The notes under the pieces were generated by a model. It ran no database searches and was not told the origin of the DNA. It worked only from the letters and a program-made list of their open reading frames with translations. DNA of 54,861 nt from the NCBI GenBank assembly GCA_018003015.1, contig JAGNEZ010000044.1, positions 1-54,861 on the forward strand. The letters are read 5' to 3'. Positions within the stretch are counted from its first letter, which is position 1; the number at the start of each line of letters is the position of its first letter. Of this stretch, positions 1 to 9,790 are shown in pieces. Source of the stretch: Phycisphaerae bacterium (GTDB taxonomy: Bacteria > Planctomycetota > Phycisphaerae > UBA1845 > PWPN01). Both the position numbers and the translations under genes were made by a program.

Positions 1-112
1 GCGACAACGTGCGATACATTCGTCGAATCCGTTCGATCACTGTTGCATCCTGCATCCACCCAATATCGGAACAACGCGATCGAACCTATCAACAATTGTT
101 CAGGTTATTCTT

Positions 113-1408
113 TTGCGGGCCCTTAGCGCGGGCGGCGTCCCCGTCATTCCCGACGGACAGGTTGTGGTCCCCGCGGGACAGAACAGCGTCGAACTGGCGG
201 TGAAGGCCCTCGACCTGGGCGGTACAAACCTGGTGGCCTCGGCTCCCGAGGCGCTGTTCGGCTGCACGGCGGTCTTCCGAGTGCGGCTGGGCGACCAGGG
301 CATCATTATCGTCGACGATCACTTCGACGATAATCCCAACGGCATCCCGAGTCTGGACGCCAGCGCCTTGGCAGCCAACGACAAGGGTCCGGGCGGCGGA
401 TGGAGCCCGTACACGTCGGGCAAGAGCCAGCGTGAGCGGGGCACGAACTGGGAAACCCTGAGTGACGGCGGCGACTGGAGCCTGGCCGCTCTGAACGGGC
501 TAAACGAAGACGAGTTCAAGTTCATGACCGACCAGGGTGTTCGCCTCGAGTGGGTGATCAGCAGCGTCACCGTGACGGCGGACAACCCGACGCCGTACGC
601 TCAGCACCCTACCGGCGAGACCTCCGACGTTCGACACGAGTTCGGAATCGTCTCCGCCATCCGACCCAACAGCGGCAGCAACGAGCTGTACACCAACACC
701 TCGGGTGGTCTGTACGTGAACGTGTATTACTCGGCCATCGGTGCTCCGCCGACGCAGAACATCACCGTGACCGGAAGCGTGCGGGTGGTCAACAACACCC
801 ACACCGGCGGCGATGAGGAGACTCTCACCGGGCTCGAGACCGTGGCGACCTTCACGCTTACCGGAATCGCCAGCATCACCCCGAGTAATCCCCTGTCGGT
901 CACCATCGAGGCCGACAAGGACGGCTGGGAGATCGGCTTCTCATCGAACGCGAATCCGACCTACGTGATCAGTCCCCAGTCGCCCGGCGTCACGACGGTT
1001 CCGGTCGCGAAGTTGGCTGGGGGCTGGGACGTCAACTCGCTCAACGACGCGGAAATCACCAGCGAGTTCGTGAGCGGGGCCTTCGCCTACGCCCACTTCC
1101 AGAACATGGGCATCGGTCGCGGCTCCAGCTGGGTGGACCGCGCCAGGGTGTGCATCGGCTGCAAGCTGACTACAGACTGCCCCGACCCGTTTGCGGACGC
1201 CGATCGGGACGGCGACGTGGACCAGCTGGACTTCGGCCTCATGCAGCTGTGCTTCACGGGCGAAAACGGCGGCACGCCCCAGGGTTGCCGGTGCTTCGAC
1301 CGGGATGAGGACGGCAGCATCACCGCGATCGATTTCGGCGCTTTCCAGAACTGCGCCACGAGTAGCGGGCCGATGATCGCGGCCGACGCGACCTGCGACG
1401 ATAACTGA
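113..1408 (+). CDS. Secreted beta-sandwich protein with dockerin-like C-terminal tail, probably 5'-truncated
   Basis: The first residues read like the end of an Ig/Calx-type beta domain (VPAGQ followed by alternating beta residues). A long middle part of about 280 residues resembles a jelly-roll or LamG-like domain without a catalytic motif I recognise. The last 70 residues hold two calcium-loop repeats (DADRDGDVDQLDF and DRDEDGSITAIDF) with flanking cysteines, the dockerin-like EF-hand module frequent in planctomycete secreted proteins. The same tail ends the protein at 22758-25058. No signal peptide is visible and the frame is open back to base 2, so the true start lies upstream or was lost; TTG at 113 is only the first plausible start. 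A strong terminator follows. Cell-surface or extracellular location is inferred; function unknown. Confidence 0.7.
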   Translation: MRALSAGGVPVIPDGQVVVPAGQNSVELAVKALDLGGTNLVASAPEALFGCTAVFRVRLGDQGIIIVDDHFDDNPNGIPSLDASALAANDKGPGGGWSPYTSGKSQRERGTNWETLSDGGDWSLAALNGLNEDEFKFMTDQGVRLEWVISSVTVTADNPTPYAQHPTGETSDVRHEFGIVSAIRPNSGSNELYTNTSGGLYVNVYYSAIGAPPTQNITVTGSVRVVNNTHTGGDEETLTGLETVATFTLTGIASITPSNPLSVTIEADKDGWEIGFSSNANPTYVISPQSPGVTTVPVAKLAGGWDVNSLNDAEITSEFVSGAFAYAHFQNMGIGRGSSWVDRARVCIGCKLTTDCPDPFADADRDGDVDQLDFGLMQLCFTGENGGTPQGCRCFDRDEDGSITAIDFGAFQNCATSSGPMIAADATCDDN

Positions 1409-1462
1409 CCCAGGTAACGAGCCCCGCTCGGCGCCGGGGTTCTCGTGAGCCTGTGCAGTTCG

Positions 1463-1504
1463 GCATCTCGGCTGCTCCTGAGGGTAGCCGAGATGCTTGT
1501 TTTT
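1463..1504 (+). terminator. Rho-independent terminator after the dockerin-tailed gene
   Basis: Perfect 11-bp inverted repeat (gcatctcggct at 1463-1473, agccgagatgc at 1486-1496) with a 12-nt loop, followed by ttgttttt. It lies 54 nt after the stop codon and separates this gene from the GH89 gene. A second GC-rich nested inverted repeat at about 1506-1549 has no T-tract. Confidence 0.85.
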
Positions 1505-1627
1505 GCGCCCGGCTCGGCCGCAACACGGCCGGCCGAGGCTGCGGCCGGGCTTCGTTCCCGAAGGCTTGCCGGTGTGGTAAGGTAGGCGGCAACATGGACA
1601 TCCGTTTTCCCTCGAGGAGTCGCCGCG

Positions 1628-3826
1628 ATGAAGCGAGTCCCTGCAATCCTCCTGGTGCTCCTGGCCCTCTGCACCCCGACCGCGGCTCAAGCTGCCGGGC
1701 CGGAAGCGGCGGCCAGGGGCGTACTGACGCGGCTGCTGCCCGCCGAGGCCGAGCACTTCGAGCTGACGATCATTCCCCAGGCGGACGGCCGCGATGTTTT
1801 CGAGATTGAGAGCAGGAACGCGAAGATCGTCCTCCGCGGCTCCAGCGGGGTGTCGATCTGCTCGGCCCTCAACTGGTACTTGAAGTACCATTGCCACGCA
1901 AGCGTCTCCTGGACGGGCAACCAGCTCCGGCTGCCCACCCCGTTGCCCGTCGTCCAGGGGGTGATCCGCAGGCCCAGTCCGCACCTGTACCGCTACTTCT
2001 TCAATTACTGCGCCTTCAGCTACAGTCTCGCGTGGTGGGACTGGCCCGAGTGGGAGCGGATGATCGACTGGATGGCCTTGAACGGCGTCAACGCACCGCT
2101 GGCTATCACCGGCCAGGAGGCCACTTGGCAGGCGGTGTTCCGCGATCTGGGCCTCGCCGACACCCAGATCGCGGAGTTCATCGCCGGCCCGGCGTACCTG
2201 CCGTTCGGCTGGATGGGCTGCGTGGACGGCTGGGGCGGCCCGCTTCCGCAGCACTGGATCGACCGGCATCGCGAACTGCAGATCAAGATTCTCACCCGCG
2301 AGCGGGATCTCGGCATGACCCCCATTCTGCAGGGCTTCACCGGGCACGTTCCCAAAGCCATTCAGGAGCAGTTCCCGATGGTGCGGCTCCAGCAGGCCTC
2401 GCCCTGGTGCGGATTCCCGGCCACGTGGTTCATCGACCCGATGGACCCGTTCTTCCAGCAGGTTGGCAAGGCCTTCATCGAGGAACAGACCCGCCAGTAC
2501 GGGACGGATCATCTCTATGCGTCCGACACTTTCATCGAGATGTCCCCCCCGAGCAACGATCCGGCGTATCTGGCGGGCATGGGTCGCGCAGTTTACGGGG
2601 CCATGGCGTCTGCCGATCCCGAGGCCATCTGGTTTCTCCAGGGATGGATCTTCCCCAACAATCCGAGCTTCTGGAAACCACCCCAGGCCAGGGGGCTGTT
2701 CAGCGGCATACCCAAAGACCGACTGGTCTTGATCGAGATGACCGGCGACACGTGGAAGAAGACCGAGGCTTTTTACGGCCAGCCGTGGCTTTGGGCTCTC
2801 ATCCAGGACTTTGGCGGAGTGGTCAGCCTGCACGGCGACCTGGGCGGCTTGCTCGACCAGCTTGAGGCGGCCACGGCCGCCGACAAGGACCGCCAGCTAC
2901 GCGGGATTGGCATCATCATGGAGAGCCTGGGCTACAACGCCGTCTTCGACGACCTGCTGCTGGAAATGACGTGGCGAACGGAGAAGCCGGAGATCGGCCC
3001 ATGGCTTGCCGACTACGCCCACCGTCGCTACGGGCGGAGCACGGCCGGCGCCGAACAGGCATGGAACCTGATGTTGACCGGCCCTCACCGTCGTCCACGG
3101 GCGGCCACGGCGGTGATCTGCGATCGCCCGACCCTCCAGCGGAACGCCGCATCTACCAGCACCGATCCGAACAGCCACATGGTCGGACTGGTCAGCGCCA
3201 TTCAGCGCCTGCTGGAGTGTGAAGGGAAGATCGGTGACCAGGACACGTTCCGATTCGACTTGGTGAACATGACCCGGCAAGCCCTCAGCAACGAGAGCTG
3301 GATCCTGCACGGTCGGCTCGTCAACGCCTGCAAGGCCAAGGACCGGCAGAGGCTGGCCGACGCGGGCCGGCGATTCCTGGAGTTGATCCGCGACATGGAC
3401 GAGTTGCTGGCCACCCGACGCGAGTTTCTGCTGGGTCCCTGGCTGGCCGACGCCAAACGCTGGGCCACCCGCAGGGAGGAGCGGCGGCTTTATGAATGGA
3501 ACGCCCGAAACCAAATCACTCTCTGGGGCTCGAAAGATTCTCCGCTGAACGACTACGCCCAGAAGCAGTGGTCCGGCCTGCTCACCGGCTTCTATCTGCC
3601 GCGATGGCAACAGTTTCTGGCTCGGCTGGACAAGGCCCTGGAGGAAGGCAGGGAAACCGACATGGCCGCTTGGGAACGCGACATTCGCGCGTGGGAGGAG
3701 AAGTGGACGCGCGGTACAGAGGCGTACTCGACCGAGCCCTCGGGGGATTCGTTGGCGGTGGTCAGGAGGCTGTGCGCCAAGTGGTTCATGGATCCGTCTC
3801 GGGCGGACAGCAGGCCCCCCCGTTGA
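1628..3826 (+). CDS. Alpha-N-acetylglucosaminidase, GH89 (NAGLU family)
   Basis: The 732-residue protein begins with a signal peptide (hydrophobic run ending near AQA, residue 22). It has the NAGLU layout: a small N-terminal alpha/beta domain, the RYFFNYCAFSYSLAWWDW stretch near residue 122, then the catalytic barrel. The two carboxylates correspond to E304 (TFIEMSPPS) and E432 (IIMESLGYN). Family members remove terminal alpha-N-acetylglucosamine, in animals from heparan sulfate. The length matches the family. A GAGGAG Shine-Dalgarno sits 9 nt before ATG. The GH38 gene follows after 52 nt, suggesting joint use of an N-acetylglucosamine- and mannose-containing glycan. Periplasmic or extracellular action is inferred. 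Confidence 0.93.
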   Translation: MKRVPAILLVLLALCTPTAAQAAGPEAAARGVLTRLLPAEAEHFELTIIPQADGRDVFEIESRNAKIVLRGSSGVSICSALNWYLKYHCHASVSWTGNQLRLPTPLPVVQGVIRRPSPHLYRYFFNYCAFSYSLAWWDWPEWERMIDWMALNGVNAPLAITGQEATWQAVFRDLGLADTQIAEFIAGPAYLPFGWMGCVDGWGGPLPQHWIDRHRELQIKILTRERDLGMTPILQGFTGHVPKAIQEQFPMVRLQQASPWCGFPATWFIDPMDPFFQQVGKAFIEEQTRQYGTDHLYASDTFIEMSPPSNDPAYLAGMGRAVYGAMASADPEAIWFLQGWIFPNNPSFWKPPQARGLFSGIPKDRLVLIEMTGDTWKKTEAFYGQPWLWALIQDFGGVVSLHGDLGGLLDQLEAATAADKDRQLRGIGIIMESLGYNAVFDDLLLEMTWRTEKPEIGPWLADYAHRRYGRSTAGAEQAWNLMLTGPHRRPRAATAVICDRPTLQRNAASTSTDPNSHMVGLVSAIQRLLECEGKIGDQDTFRFDLVNMTRQALSNESWILHGRLVNACKAKDRQRLADAGRRFLELIRDMDELLATRREFLLGPWLADAKRWATRREERRLYEWNARNQITLWGSKDSPLNDYAQKQWSGLLTGFYLPRWQQFLARLDKALEEGRETDMAAWERDIRAWEEKWTRGTEAYSTEPSGDSLAVVRRLCAKWFMDPSRADSRPPR

Positions 3827-3878
3827 CGAGAAGGCAAACGGAAGCGACAACGGAGTCGAAATCGAGCGAGGTTCAAGC

Positions 3879-6026
3879 ATGATCACCGTCCATCTGGTCT
3901 TTAACGCCCACATCGATCCGGTCTGGCTGTGGCCTTGGCAGAGCGGACTTGACACCTTGCTGGCGACTTGTCGAAGTGCGTGCGACCGGCTCGACGCTCA
4001 TCCGGACCTGCATTTCGTGCGCGGGGAGGCCTGGGCTTACCGCGAGGTCGAGCGCATCGACCCGGCACTGTTCGAGCGGATCCGGGCCCACGTCAAGGGT
4101 GGGCGCTGGCACATCGTCGGCGGGTGGTGGCTACAACCCGACTGCAATGGGCCGAGCGCCGCTGGCTTCGAGCAGCAGATTGCGCTCGGCAAGGAGTTTT
4201 TCCTCGATCGTTTCGGGCAGTTTCCTCGCGAGGCCTATAACGTGGACAGCTTCGGCCACGCGGCAACGCTCCCGGCTTTCATGCGGGCCGCGGGACAGGA
4301 CCGCTACGTGTTCATGCGGCCGCAGCGACAGGAGATGGCTCTGCCGGCCCGGCTGTTCCGGTGGCGGGGCGATGCGGACAGTCCCGAGATCATTGCGTTT
4401 CGGGTCGCCCGGGCCTACACCGTTCGGGAAATCACCGTCGAGCACGTCAGGGCTTCGCTCGAAGGCCTCCCGACGGGCATTGACCACACGATGTGTTTTG
4501 TCGGGATCGGCGACCATGGGGGAGGGGCCACCGAGCAGCAGATCGCCTGGTGCCGTGAGCACCAGACCGCCATCGAAGGCTGCAGGCTGGTTTTTTCTGC
4601 ACCAAACCTGTTCTTCGACGCGGTGGCGGACCAGACAGACAAGCTGCCCCAGGTCGTCGGCGAGCTGCAGCACCACAGCATTGGCTGCTACAGCGTACAT
4701 CGGGCGGTCAAGCTCGGCGTCCACAAGGCCGAGCGCCGGCTGGCCCAGGCCGGCGTGGTACGCAAGCTGGACCCCCACCCCGAGCCGCAAGTCGACGAGC
4801 GGCTCAAGGAAGCCTGGCGATGGGTGTGCTTCGGGCACTTCCATGACATCTATGGCGGAACGTGCATTCCATCCGCCTACGAACAGGTTCATGCCCAGCT
4901 CGGATTCGCGCAGGCGGTGGCCGACGAGACCCTCCAGCGTGGTTTGCGGCGAATCGGCACCACCCTGCCCGACGACCGGATGCAGCGCATCGTTCTGCTG
5001 AACGCGTCGGATGCGCCGTTCGAAGGCTATGTGACCCACGAGCCCTTTCTCGAAGGCTCAGCCTGGCAGCCACATTGGCGACTGATCGACGAGGCCGGGC
5101 AGCTGGTGCCTCACCAGCGCGTGGCCACCGAGTGCCTGGTCCCCAACGATCCGGCGTACTTTCTCAGGATGGTCTTCCGCCTCACATTCAAGCCCGGGCA
5201 GATGCGAACGCTGCGAATCGACCCCGAAGGCGGCCTGGCCACCACCCCGGCCAACTACTCAGGAACGAAGGTCATGGGCGAACGCATCACCAACGATCGC
5301 GGCGTGTCCGTCAATCTGATCGCCGATGACGAACTGACCTTCGAAGACCGCACCGAGCTGCCGCTGCCGAAACTGCAGCTCATCTCCGATCCCACGGACA
5401 CCTGGAGCCACAACATCGATCGGTACAGCAGCGACGTCCTGGCCAAGCCGCACTGGCACGAGAGCCAGATCGTCGACGCCGGCCCGGTGATGGCCTCCCT
5501 GGTCGCGGACGGCCATGTGGCCGATAGCCGACTGCTCAGCGAGTTCCGCGTCTACGCCGGCGAACCGTTCGTCGAATGGCTGCTGCGCGTCCACTGGTGC
5601 GAACGTCGGAAACTGCTCAAACTGAACTTCCCCCTCTTGGACACGATCAGGAAGCGTTATGACGGTATCCCGGGCGGCGAGATCGTCCGGTTGCCGGACG
5701 GCAAGGAACGGCCGGTACGCGACCGCACGCTGATCGAAATGAGCGACGGGCGCAAGCTGGGGCTGGTCTTTCCCGAAGTCTTCGCCCTGGACGCAACGCC
5801 GAACCTCCTGCGACTGACCCTGCTGCGCAGCCCGATCATGGCCCACCACGCTCCCCACAACGGTCAGGATCTTCGGGCGGTGTATGCTGATCAGGGCATC
5901 CACGAGTTCCGGTTCCGGTTCTTCTGCGGACCAGACGTCAACAGCGAGCTGCTCGATGCCCACGCCATGATGATGCACCGGCCACCGCTGGCGGCGGATC
6001 TGACCCGAGGCATGGGAGTGGCCTGA
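3879..6026 (+). CDS. Alpha-mannosidase, GH38
   Basis: The 715-residue protein starts directly with the GH38 fold: metal ligands H11 and D13 in NAHIDPVW, the nucleophile D123 in NVDSFGH, and GDHGGG at 211-216. The C-terminal half is the all-beta part of the family. The family cleaves alpha-mannosides with a zinc ion bound by His and Asp. There is no signal peptide, so it is probably cytoplasmic, unlike the upstream secreted GH89 enzyme. Spacing of 52 nt to GH89 suggests one transcript. Substrate preference cannot be read from the sequence. Confidence 0.93.
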   Translation: MITVHLVFNAHIDPVWLWPWQSGLDTLLATCRSACDRLDAHPDLHFVRGEAWAYREVERIDPALFERIRAHVKGGRWHIVGGWWLQPDCNGPSAAGFEQQIALGKEFFLDRFGQFPREAYNVDSFGHAATLPAFMRAAGQDRYVFMRPQRQEMALPARLFRWRGDADSPEIIAFRVARAYTVREITVEHVRASLEGLPTGIDHTMCFVGIGDHGGGATEQQIAWCREHQTAIEGCRLVFSAPNLFFDAVADQTDKLPQVVGELQHHSIGCYSVHRAVKLGVHKAERRLAQAGVVRKLDPHPEPQVDERLKEAWRWVCFGHFHDIYGGTCIPSAYEQVHAQLGFAQAVADETLQRGLRRIGTTLPDDRMQRIVLLNASDAPFEGYVTHEPFLEGSAWQPHWRLIDEAGQLVPHQRVATECLVPNDPAYFLRMVFRLTFKPGQMRTLRIDPEGGLATTPANYSGTKVMGERITNDRGVSVNLIADDELTFEDRTELPLPKLQLISDPTDTWSHNIDRYSSDVLAKPHWHESQIVDAGPVMASLVADGHVADSRLLSEFRVYAGEPFVEWLLRVHWCERRKLLKLNFPLLDTIRKRYDGIPGGEIVRLPDGKERPVRDRTLIEMSDGRKLGLVFPEVFALDATPNLLRLTLLRSPIMAHHAPHNGQDLRAVYADQGIHEFRFRFFCGPDVNSELLDAHAMMMHRPPLAADLTRGMGVA

Positions 6027-6404
6027 GCGCCGTCAGGAAGATGCCGAGGGGGCATGCTCGGACCTCGGTGCCCGAGGAGTCAAGCGAGCCTGACCAGCCG
6101 ATCCATGGGCTACAAGCGGGCCGGCATGGCCGGGAGGAGTGGATCGGGCCAACGCTCGGGGCAACTCCAGTGGGTATCCTGCCGGCCCACTCCCAGAGCC
6201 CCCCGAAGAACTCCACCCAGAGCATGGCAAGCAGAGCGATACGTTGACCGCCTCAATAACCCCTCGGACTGCTTGCGTGACGACACGGCGGCCGGAATCC
6301 ACCGCCAGGCCCGCGACCTGGGCCGGACGCGAGCCGATGGCCGTGGAGGCCGGCCTCGGGGCCTCGGAGCAGAGAACCGCCCATCAGGCCATTCATCCGG
6401 GCGA
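6027..6404. other. Intergenic stretch between convergent genes, no gene seen
   Basis: These 378 bases lie between the 3' ends of the GH38 gene and the minus-strand ABC permease. Open frames here have no recognisable protein character. A perfect 6-bp hairpin (cctcgg-tgc-ccgagg, 6063-6077) sits just after the GH38 stop but has no T-tract, so it is at best a weak terminator. Confidence 0.5.
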
Positions 6405-7373
6405 TCAGCCGACTTCGCGCTTTTGGAAAGCGGCGATGGCAACGAGGAGGCCGGCCATTACCAGGCACATGGCATACCCGAACGACATGCCGACATAGCC
6501 CAGCGTGATCTTGGTGTCCTGGGTGAGGGCATCGGTCACCCAGAGGAAGGCTAGGTTAGGCGAAAGCCAGTAGGCGATCCGGGCCCAGAGATGGGTGTCC
6601 CGGTACTGGCCGAACATCGCGTCGGAAAACAGCCCCAGAAAGAGCACGCCGAGGCAGATGGCCAGGGTCAACACCTGGCCGCACCGGGTCGATGCGGCCA
6701 AGGCGACGGACGTCAGCATGAGGATCATGGCAAAGACGAGGGCGAGAGCCCCGAGCAACTGCCCGTCGATGAAGTCCTTGCCGAACTGCTGAAACTGCCA
6801 ATCAGGATCGATCAGAGCCACCAGGGCCAGAACCAGACCCATCAGGGGCACGGCAATGGCAATCGCGGTTGACGAGAACTGCATGTCGTACATATAGTTA
6901 CAAAAAGCCGCGATCAGGATGGACAGGACCAGGGCTCCGCACCCGAAGAGGATCACCGGCAAATCGTATTGATCGCTGGCCCGCTCCATGACTTTGTGCC
7001 GCATGGTCAGCAGGAAGACAATCCCCGTCAGGTAGAAGGCCACGGCCAGAGCGGAAGCGAGCCCGATGAACTTGGCGGTGACGAACAATGGTCTGGGCAC
7101 CGGCTTGCTGATGACCGTAAGAACGGTCTTATTCTCGATTTCGAGCGACAAAATCCCTGCGGCGCTGAAGGCGGACAAAAACAAACCGGAGATCAGCAAC
7201 GTAGAAAGGCCAAGGTCTTTCAGGAGCTTATTGTCGTCCTGTAGGGTAAATCCGCTGATTCCGACGCACAAGACAAGGGCGCCGGCGGTCACCAGGAGCA
7301 GGACGCCGTAGATCGGCTGGCGAACTGTCTCGGTGAAGCTGTTGGTGACGATACCGAGGAATTTCGTGGGCAT
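6405..7373 (-). CDS. ABC-2 type transporter permease, divergent from the SPFH operon
   Basis: The 322-residue polytopic protein has about six membrane segments and no ATPase domain. Its central stretch EIENKTVLTVISKPVPRPLF is the conserved cytoplasmic loop of ABC-2 permeases and matches the equivalent loop of the permease at 13292-14677 (EIRLHQIYMIVTKPIPRWQF), so the two are paralogues. The longer open frame upstream is not used: ATG at 7373 begins MPTKFLGIVTNSF with GGAAG 4-5 nt upstream. No ATPase is adjacent on this strand, so it may work with the ATPase at 12104-13285. Cargo unknown. Confidence 0.82.
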   Translation of the reverse strand: MPTKFLGIVTNSFTETVRQPIYGVLLLVTAGALVLCVGISGFTLQDDNKLLKDLGLSTLLISGLFLSAFSAAGILSLEIENKTVLTVISKPVPRPLFVTAKFIGLASALAVAFYLTGIVFLLTMRHKVMERASDQYDLPVILFGCGALVLSILIAAFCNYMYDMQFSSTAIAIAVPLMGLVLALVALIDPDWQFQQFGKDFIDGQLLGALALVFAMILMLTSVALAASTRCGQVLTLAICLGVLFLGLFSDAMFGQYRDTHLWARIAYWLSPNLAFLWVTDALTQDTKITLGYVGMSFGYAMCLVMAGLLVAIAAFQKREVG

Positions 7374-7441
7374 CGGGCTTCCGCTGATTGACAACCGTCG
7401 AGCAGGTCTATGACCGCCACCTGCAGGGACGTCCCGGCGGC

Positions 7442-7470
7442 TTGGCAGTCTGACCGGCTTATTGTAAAGT
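7442..7470 (+). promoter_or_regulatory. Candidate sigma70 promoter for the SPFH-ABC operon
   Basis: TTGGCA (7442-7447), a 17-nt spacer and TAAAGT (7465-7470) lie in the 206-bp divergent gap, about 110 nt before the first SPFH gene. The leader it would produce contains an 8-bp GGGGCGGA/TCCGCCCC stem near 7515-7547. The -10 is weak. Confidence 0.4.
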
Positions 7471-7579
7471 ACGACGCTCCGTCGTCCACTGGTCGGCGGA
7501 AAAAAGGGTATGGGGCGGATGAGCCTTGTGGCAGTCCGCCCCCCGTTCTGCAGCAATCTCTCATAGAGACATGTAGCGT

Positions 7580-9721
7580 ATGATGCAAGAGCGACCGGAA
7601 ACCCGAGCCCGCAGCGTAGCCTTGATCGGCATGATCTTCCAGATTGTCCTGGCCGCCTTCTACACCATCCTGGCGGTCTGGAGTCAATCCCAGGCCATGT
7701 GGGCACTGACCCTCCTCACCTCCCTCGGCATCGTCATCTGGCTCACCCTCCTACTGGTTTACCATCAGCGTGTGGCCGTCCAGGAGGAAGCCCTGGAGAC
7801 CGACCAATTGCGTCGGCAACAAGCGAGCGGCCAGGTGGGGGAGGCGATCTTCGACGTCACCAGCGAGGAAATGCTCCTGGCCCGGCGTCGGCTACGGTGG
7901 ATGTACCGCTGGCTGGTTCCCGCGGCGGCACTCGTCATCATCGTGGCCCTCGTCGGGGCCGGACTGCTGGGCTGGTCCTGGGGGCTGTTTAAGCCGATCT
8001 CGGCCACGACGTGGAAGGATGTCCAGCACAGCAACGTGCTGATGTGGTTCCTGGGCGGCGCCGCCTTTCTGAGTTTCCTCCTCTCCCGGTACGCGGTTGG
8101 CATGGCCAAGTATCTGGAGTGGCAGATGCTCCGGGCTGGAGCGAGCTACCTCATGGGGGTCACGCTGGCTTCGGTAGCCCTGGCCGCCACGCTCGGAGCT
8201 ATCCATTTTGTCCAGAACCCCTATCCTGAGCACGTTCTGGCCTATGCACTGCGGTTTCTGATGCTGGTGCTGGCGGCCGAGTTTGCCCTCAATCTGCTGC
8301 TGGACTTCTACCGCCCGCGCTCGCCGGACGAAGTACCCCGGCCCTCGTTTGACAGCCGTCTTCTGGGCCTGTTCACCGAGCCGGGTGGGATCGCCCGCTC
8401 GATCGCCGACGCGATCAACTACCAGTTCGGCTTCGAGGTCTCGTCGACATGGTTCTACAAACTCCTCGAGCGATCGGCGGTGCCTCTAGCGGGCTTCGCC
8501 GTGCTGAGTCTGGTGCTGGCCAGTTCACTGGTGTTCGTGTCGGCGGACGAGGTGGTCGTGGTTGAGCGATTCGGTCGGCGACTGCCGGGTGACCTCGAGC
8601 CGGGGCTGCACTTCAAGCTGCCCTGGCCGGTGGATCGAGCCTACTCGGTCGGCATCCACGGCGTTCACGAGTTGATTGTTGGGGTGAAGCAGCAGGAGGA
8701 TCCCAACGTCCAGGACAACCTGATTCTTTGGACCAACCAGCATGCTCAGGAGGCTCACCTGAAGGTCCTGGTCGCCACGCCCAAGCTGGCGGGTTTCATG
8801 ACCGCACCAGGTGGCGACGCGGACAGGAAGCCGGCCTCGCCGGACGCTTCGGCGAACGAGTCCAGTGCCATGAGCGAGGCCAGCGAGGCGGTATCGGTAA
8901 GTATGCTCCGCGTGGCCATGACCATCCAGTACGAGATCAAGGAGGCGTATCAGTGGATCACCACCTATCGTGATCCTGAGGCGGCCCTGAAGGCCCTCGC
9001 CCATCGGGAAATCACCCACTACTTTGCGAACGTGGACGTCATAGGGGTGTTGGGCACGCAGCGAGGACCGATCGAGAAGGCCCTCTGGGAGTCGATGCAG
9101 AAGACCGCCGATGAATCCAATCTGGGCATCAGGATCGTATTCCTGGGACTCCAGGGCGTTCACCCACCGGAGGACACCGCCGCTACCTTCCAGGAAGTCA
9201 TTGGCGCCGAGCAGAAGAAGAACGCTACCATTCGTACTGCCTGGGCGGACTACAACAAGCGGCTCTCGCAAGTGGCCGGCGATGTTGGGCGAGCGGAACA
9301 GCTCGCCAAGGCCATCGAGAAGATGAACCGCCTCGATTCGGATCCTGACGCGACGCCGGCTGACCGCGAGACCGCTCAGGACCAAGTCCAGCTCCTGTTC
9401 TTCGGAAGTGAACCGAAGAGGATTCGCCCGGTCGGAGGCAGCGCCCAGAGCCGGATCGCCCAGGCAAGGTCGGAGAGATGGAAGATGGAGAACGAGGCTC
9501 ACGCCCGGGCGGTGGCGTTTGCCCAGGAGATTGCCAACAAGCAGGCGGCGCCGGAGGCCTACTATACAAGACGCTACCTGCGAACCGTGGCCGAGTCGGT
9601 CAAGGGCATTCGAAAGTACCTCCTGGCCGCCGAAGGTGAGATTTCCACACGGGTGTTCAATCTGGATATCAAGGACCCGGCAAACGCACCCATGGACTTG
9701 GCCGTAGAGAAGCAGCCGTAA
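7580..9721 (+). CDS. SPFH/band-7 (HflK-like) protein with seven N-terminal membrane segments
   Basis: The 713-residue protein carries about seven hydrophobic segments (near 13-34, 40-62, 111-134, 154-173, 190-212, 219-243, 301-321). An SPFH domain follows, starting VSADEVVVVERFGRR near residue 320, and then a charged alpha-helical region rich in Glu, Lys, Ala and Gln. Typical HflK has one membrane segment, so this is an HflK-type module fused to a polytopic membrane part. SPFH proteins form large membrane rings that scaffold or confine other membrane proteins; HflK/HflC regulate FtsH. It starts an operon of six genes; the next SPFH gene begins 69 nt later. Tandem ATGs at 7580 and 7583 leave the start uncertain by one codon. 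Its partner is unknown. Confidence 0.85.
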   Translation: MMQERPETRARSVALIGMIFQIVLAAFYTILAVWSQSQAMWALTLLTSLGIVIWLTLLLVYHQRVAVQEEALETDQLRRQQASGQVGEAIFDVTSEEMLLARRRLRWMYRWLVPAAALVIIVALVGAGLLGWSWGLFKPISATTWKDVQHSNVLMWFLGGAAFLSFLLSRYAVGMAKYLEWQMLRAGASYLMGVTLASVALAATLGAIHFVQNPYPEHVLAYALRFLMLVLAAEFALNLLLDFYRPRSPDEVPRPSFDSRLLGLFTEPGGIARSIADAINYQFGFEVSSTWFYKLLERSAVPLAGFAVLSLVLASSLVFVSADEVVVVERFGRRLPGDLEPGLHFKLPWPVDRAYSVGIHGVHELIVGVKQQEDPNVQDNLILWTNQHAQEAHLKVLVATPKLAGFMTAPGGDADRKPASPDASANESSAMSEASEAVSVSMLRVAMTIQYEIKEAYQWITTYRDPEAALKALAHREITHYFANVDVIGVLGTQRGPIEKALWESMQKTADESNLGIRIVFLGLQGVHPPEDTAATFQEVIGAEQKKNATIRTAWADYNKRLSQVAGDVGRAEQLAKAIEKMNRLDSDPDATPADRETAQDQVQLLFFGSEPKRIRPVGGSAQSRIAQARSERWKMENEAHARAVAFAQEIANKQAAPEAYYTRRYLRTVAESVKGIRKYLLAAEGEISTRVFNLDIKDPANAPMDLAVEKQP

Positions 9722-9790
9722 GGAGTGTTGACGTGAGATCCCTGCCCCCTCTGATCGTACCAGAGGAGGCCGATATGGAGAGATGCAACG

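Noticed and set aside
941-2833. Long minus-strand open frame of about 630 codons
   Set aside because: It is antisense to the secreted protein and GH89 genes, is low-complexity in character, and is explained by GC-rich codon bias.
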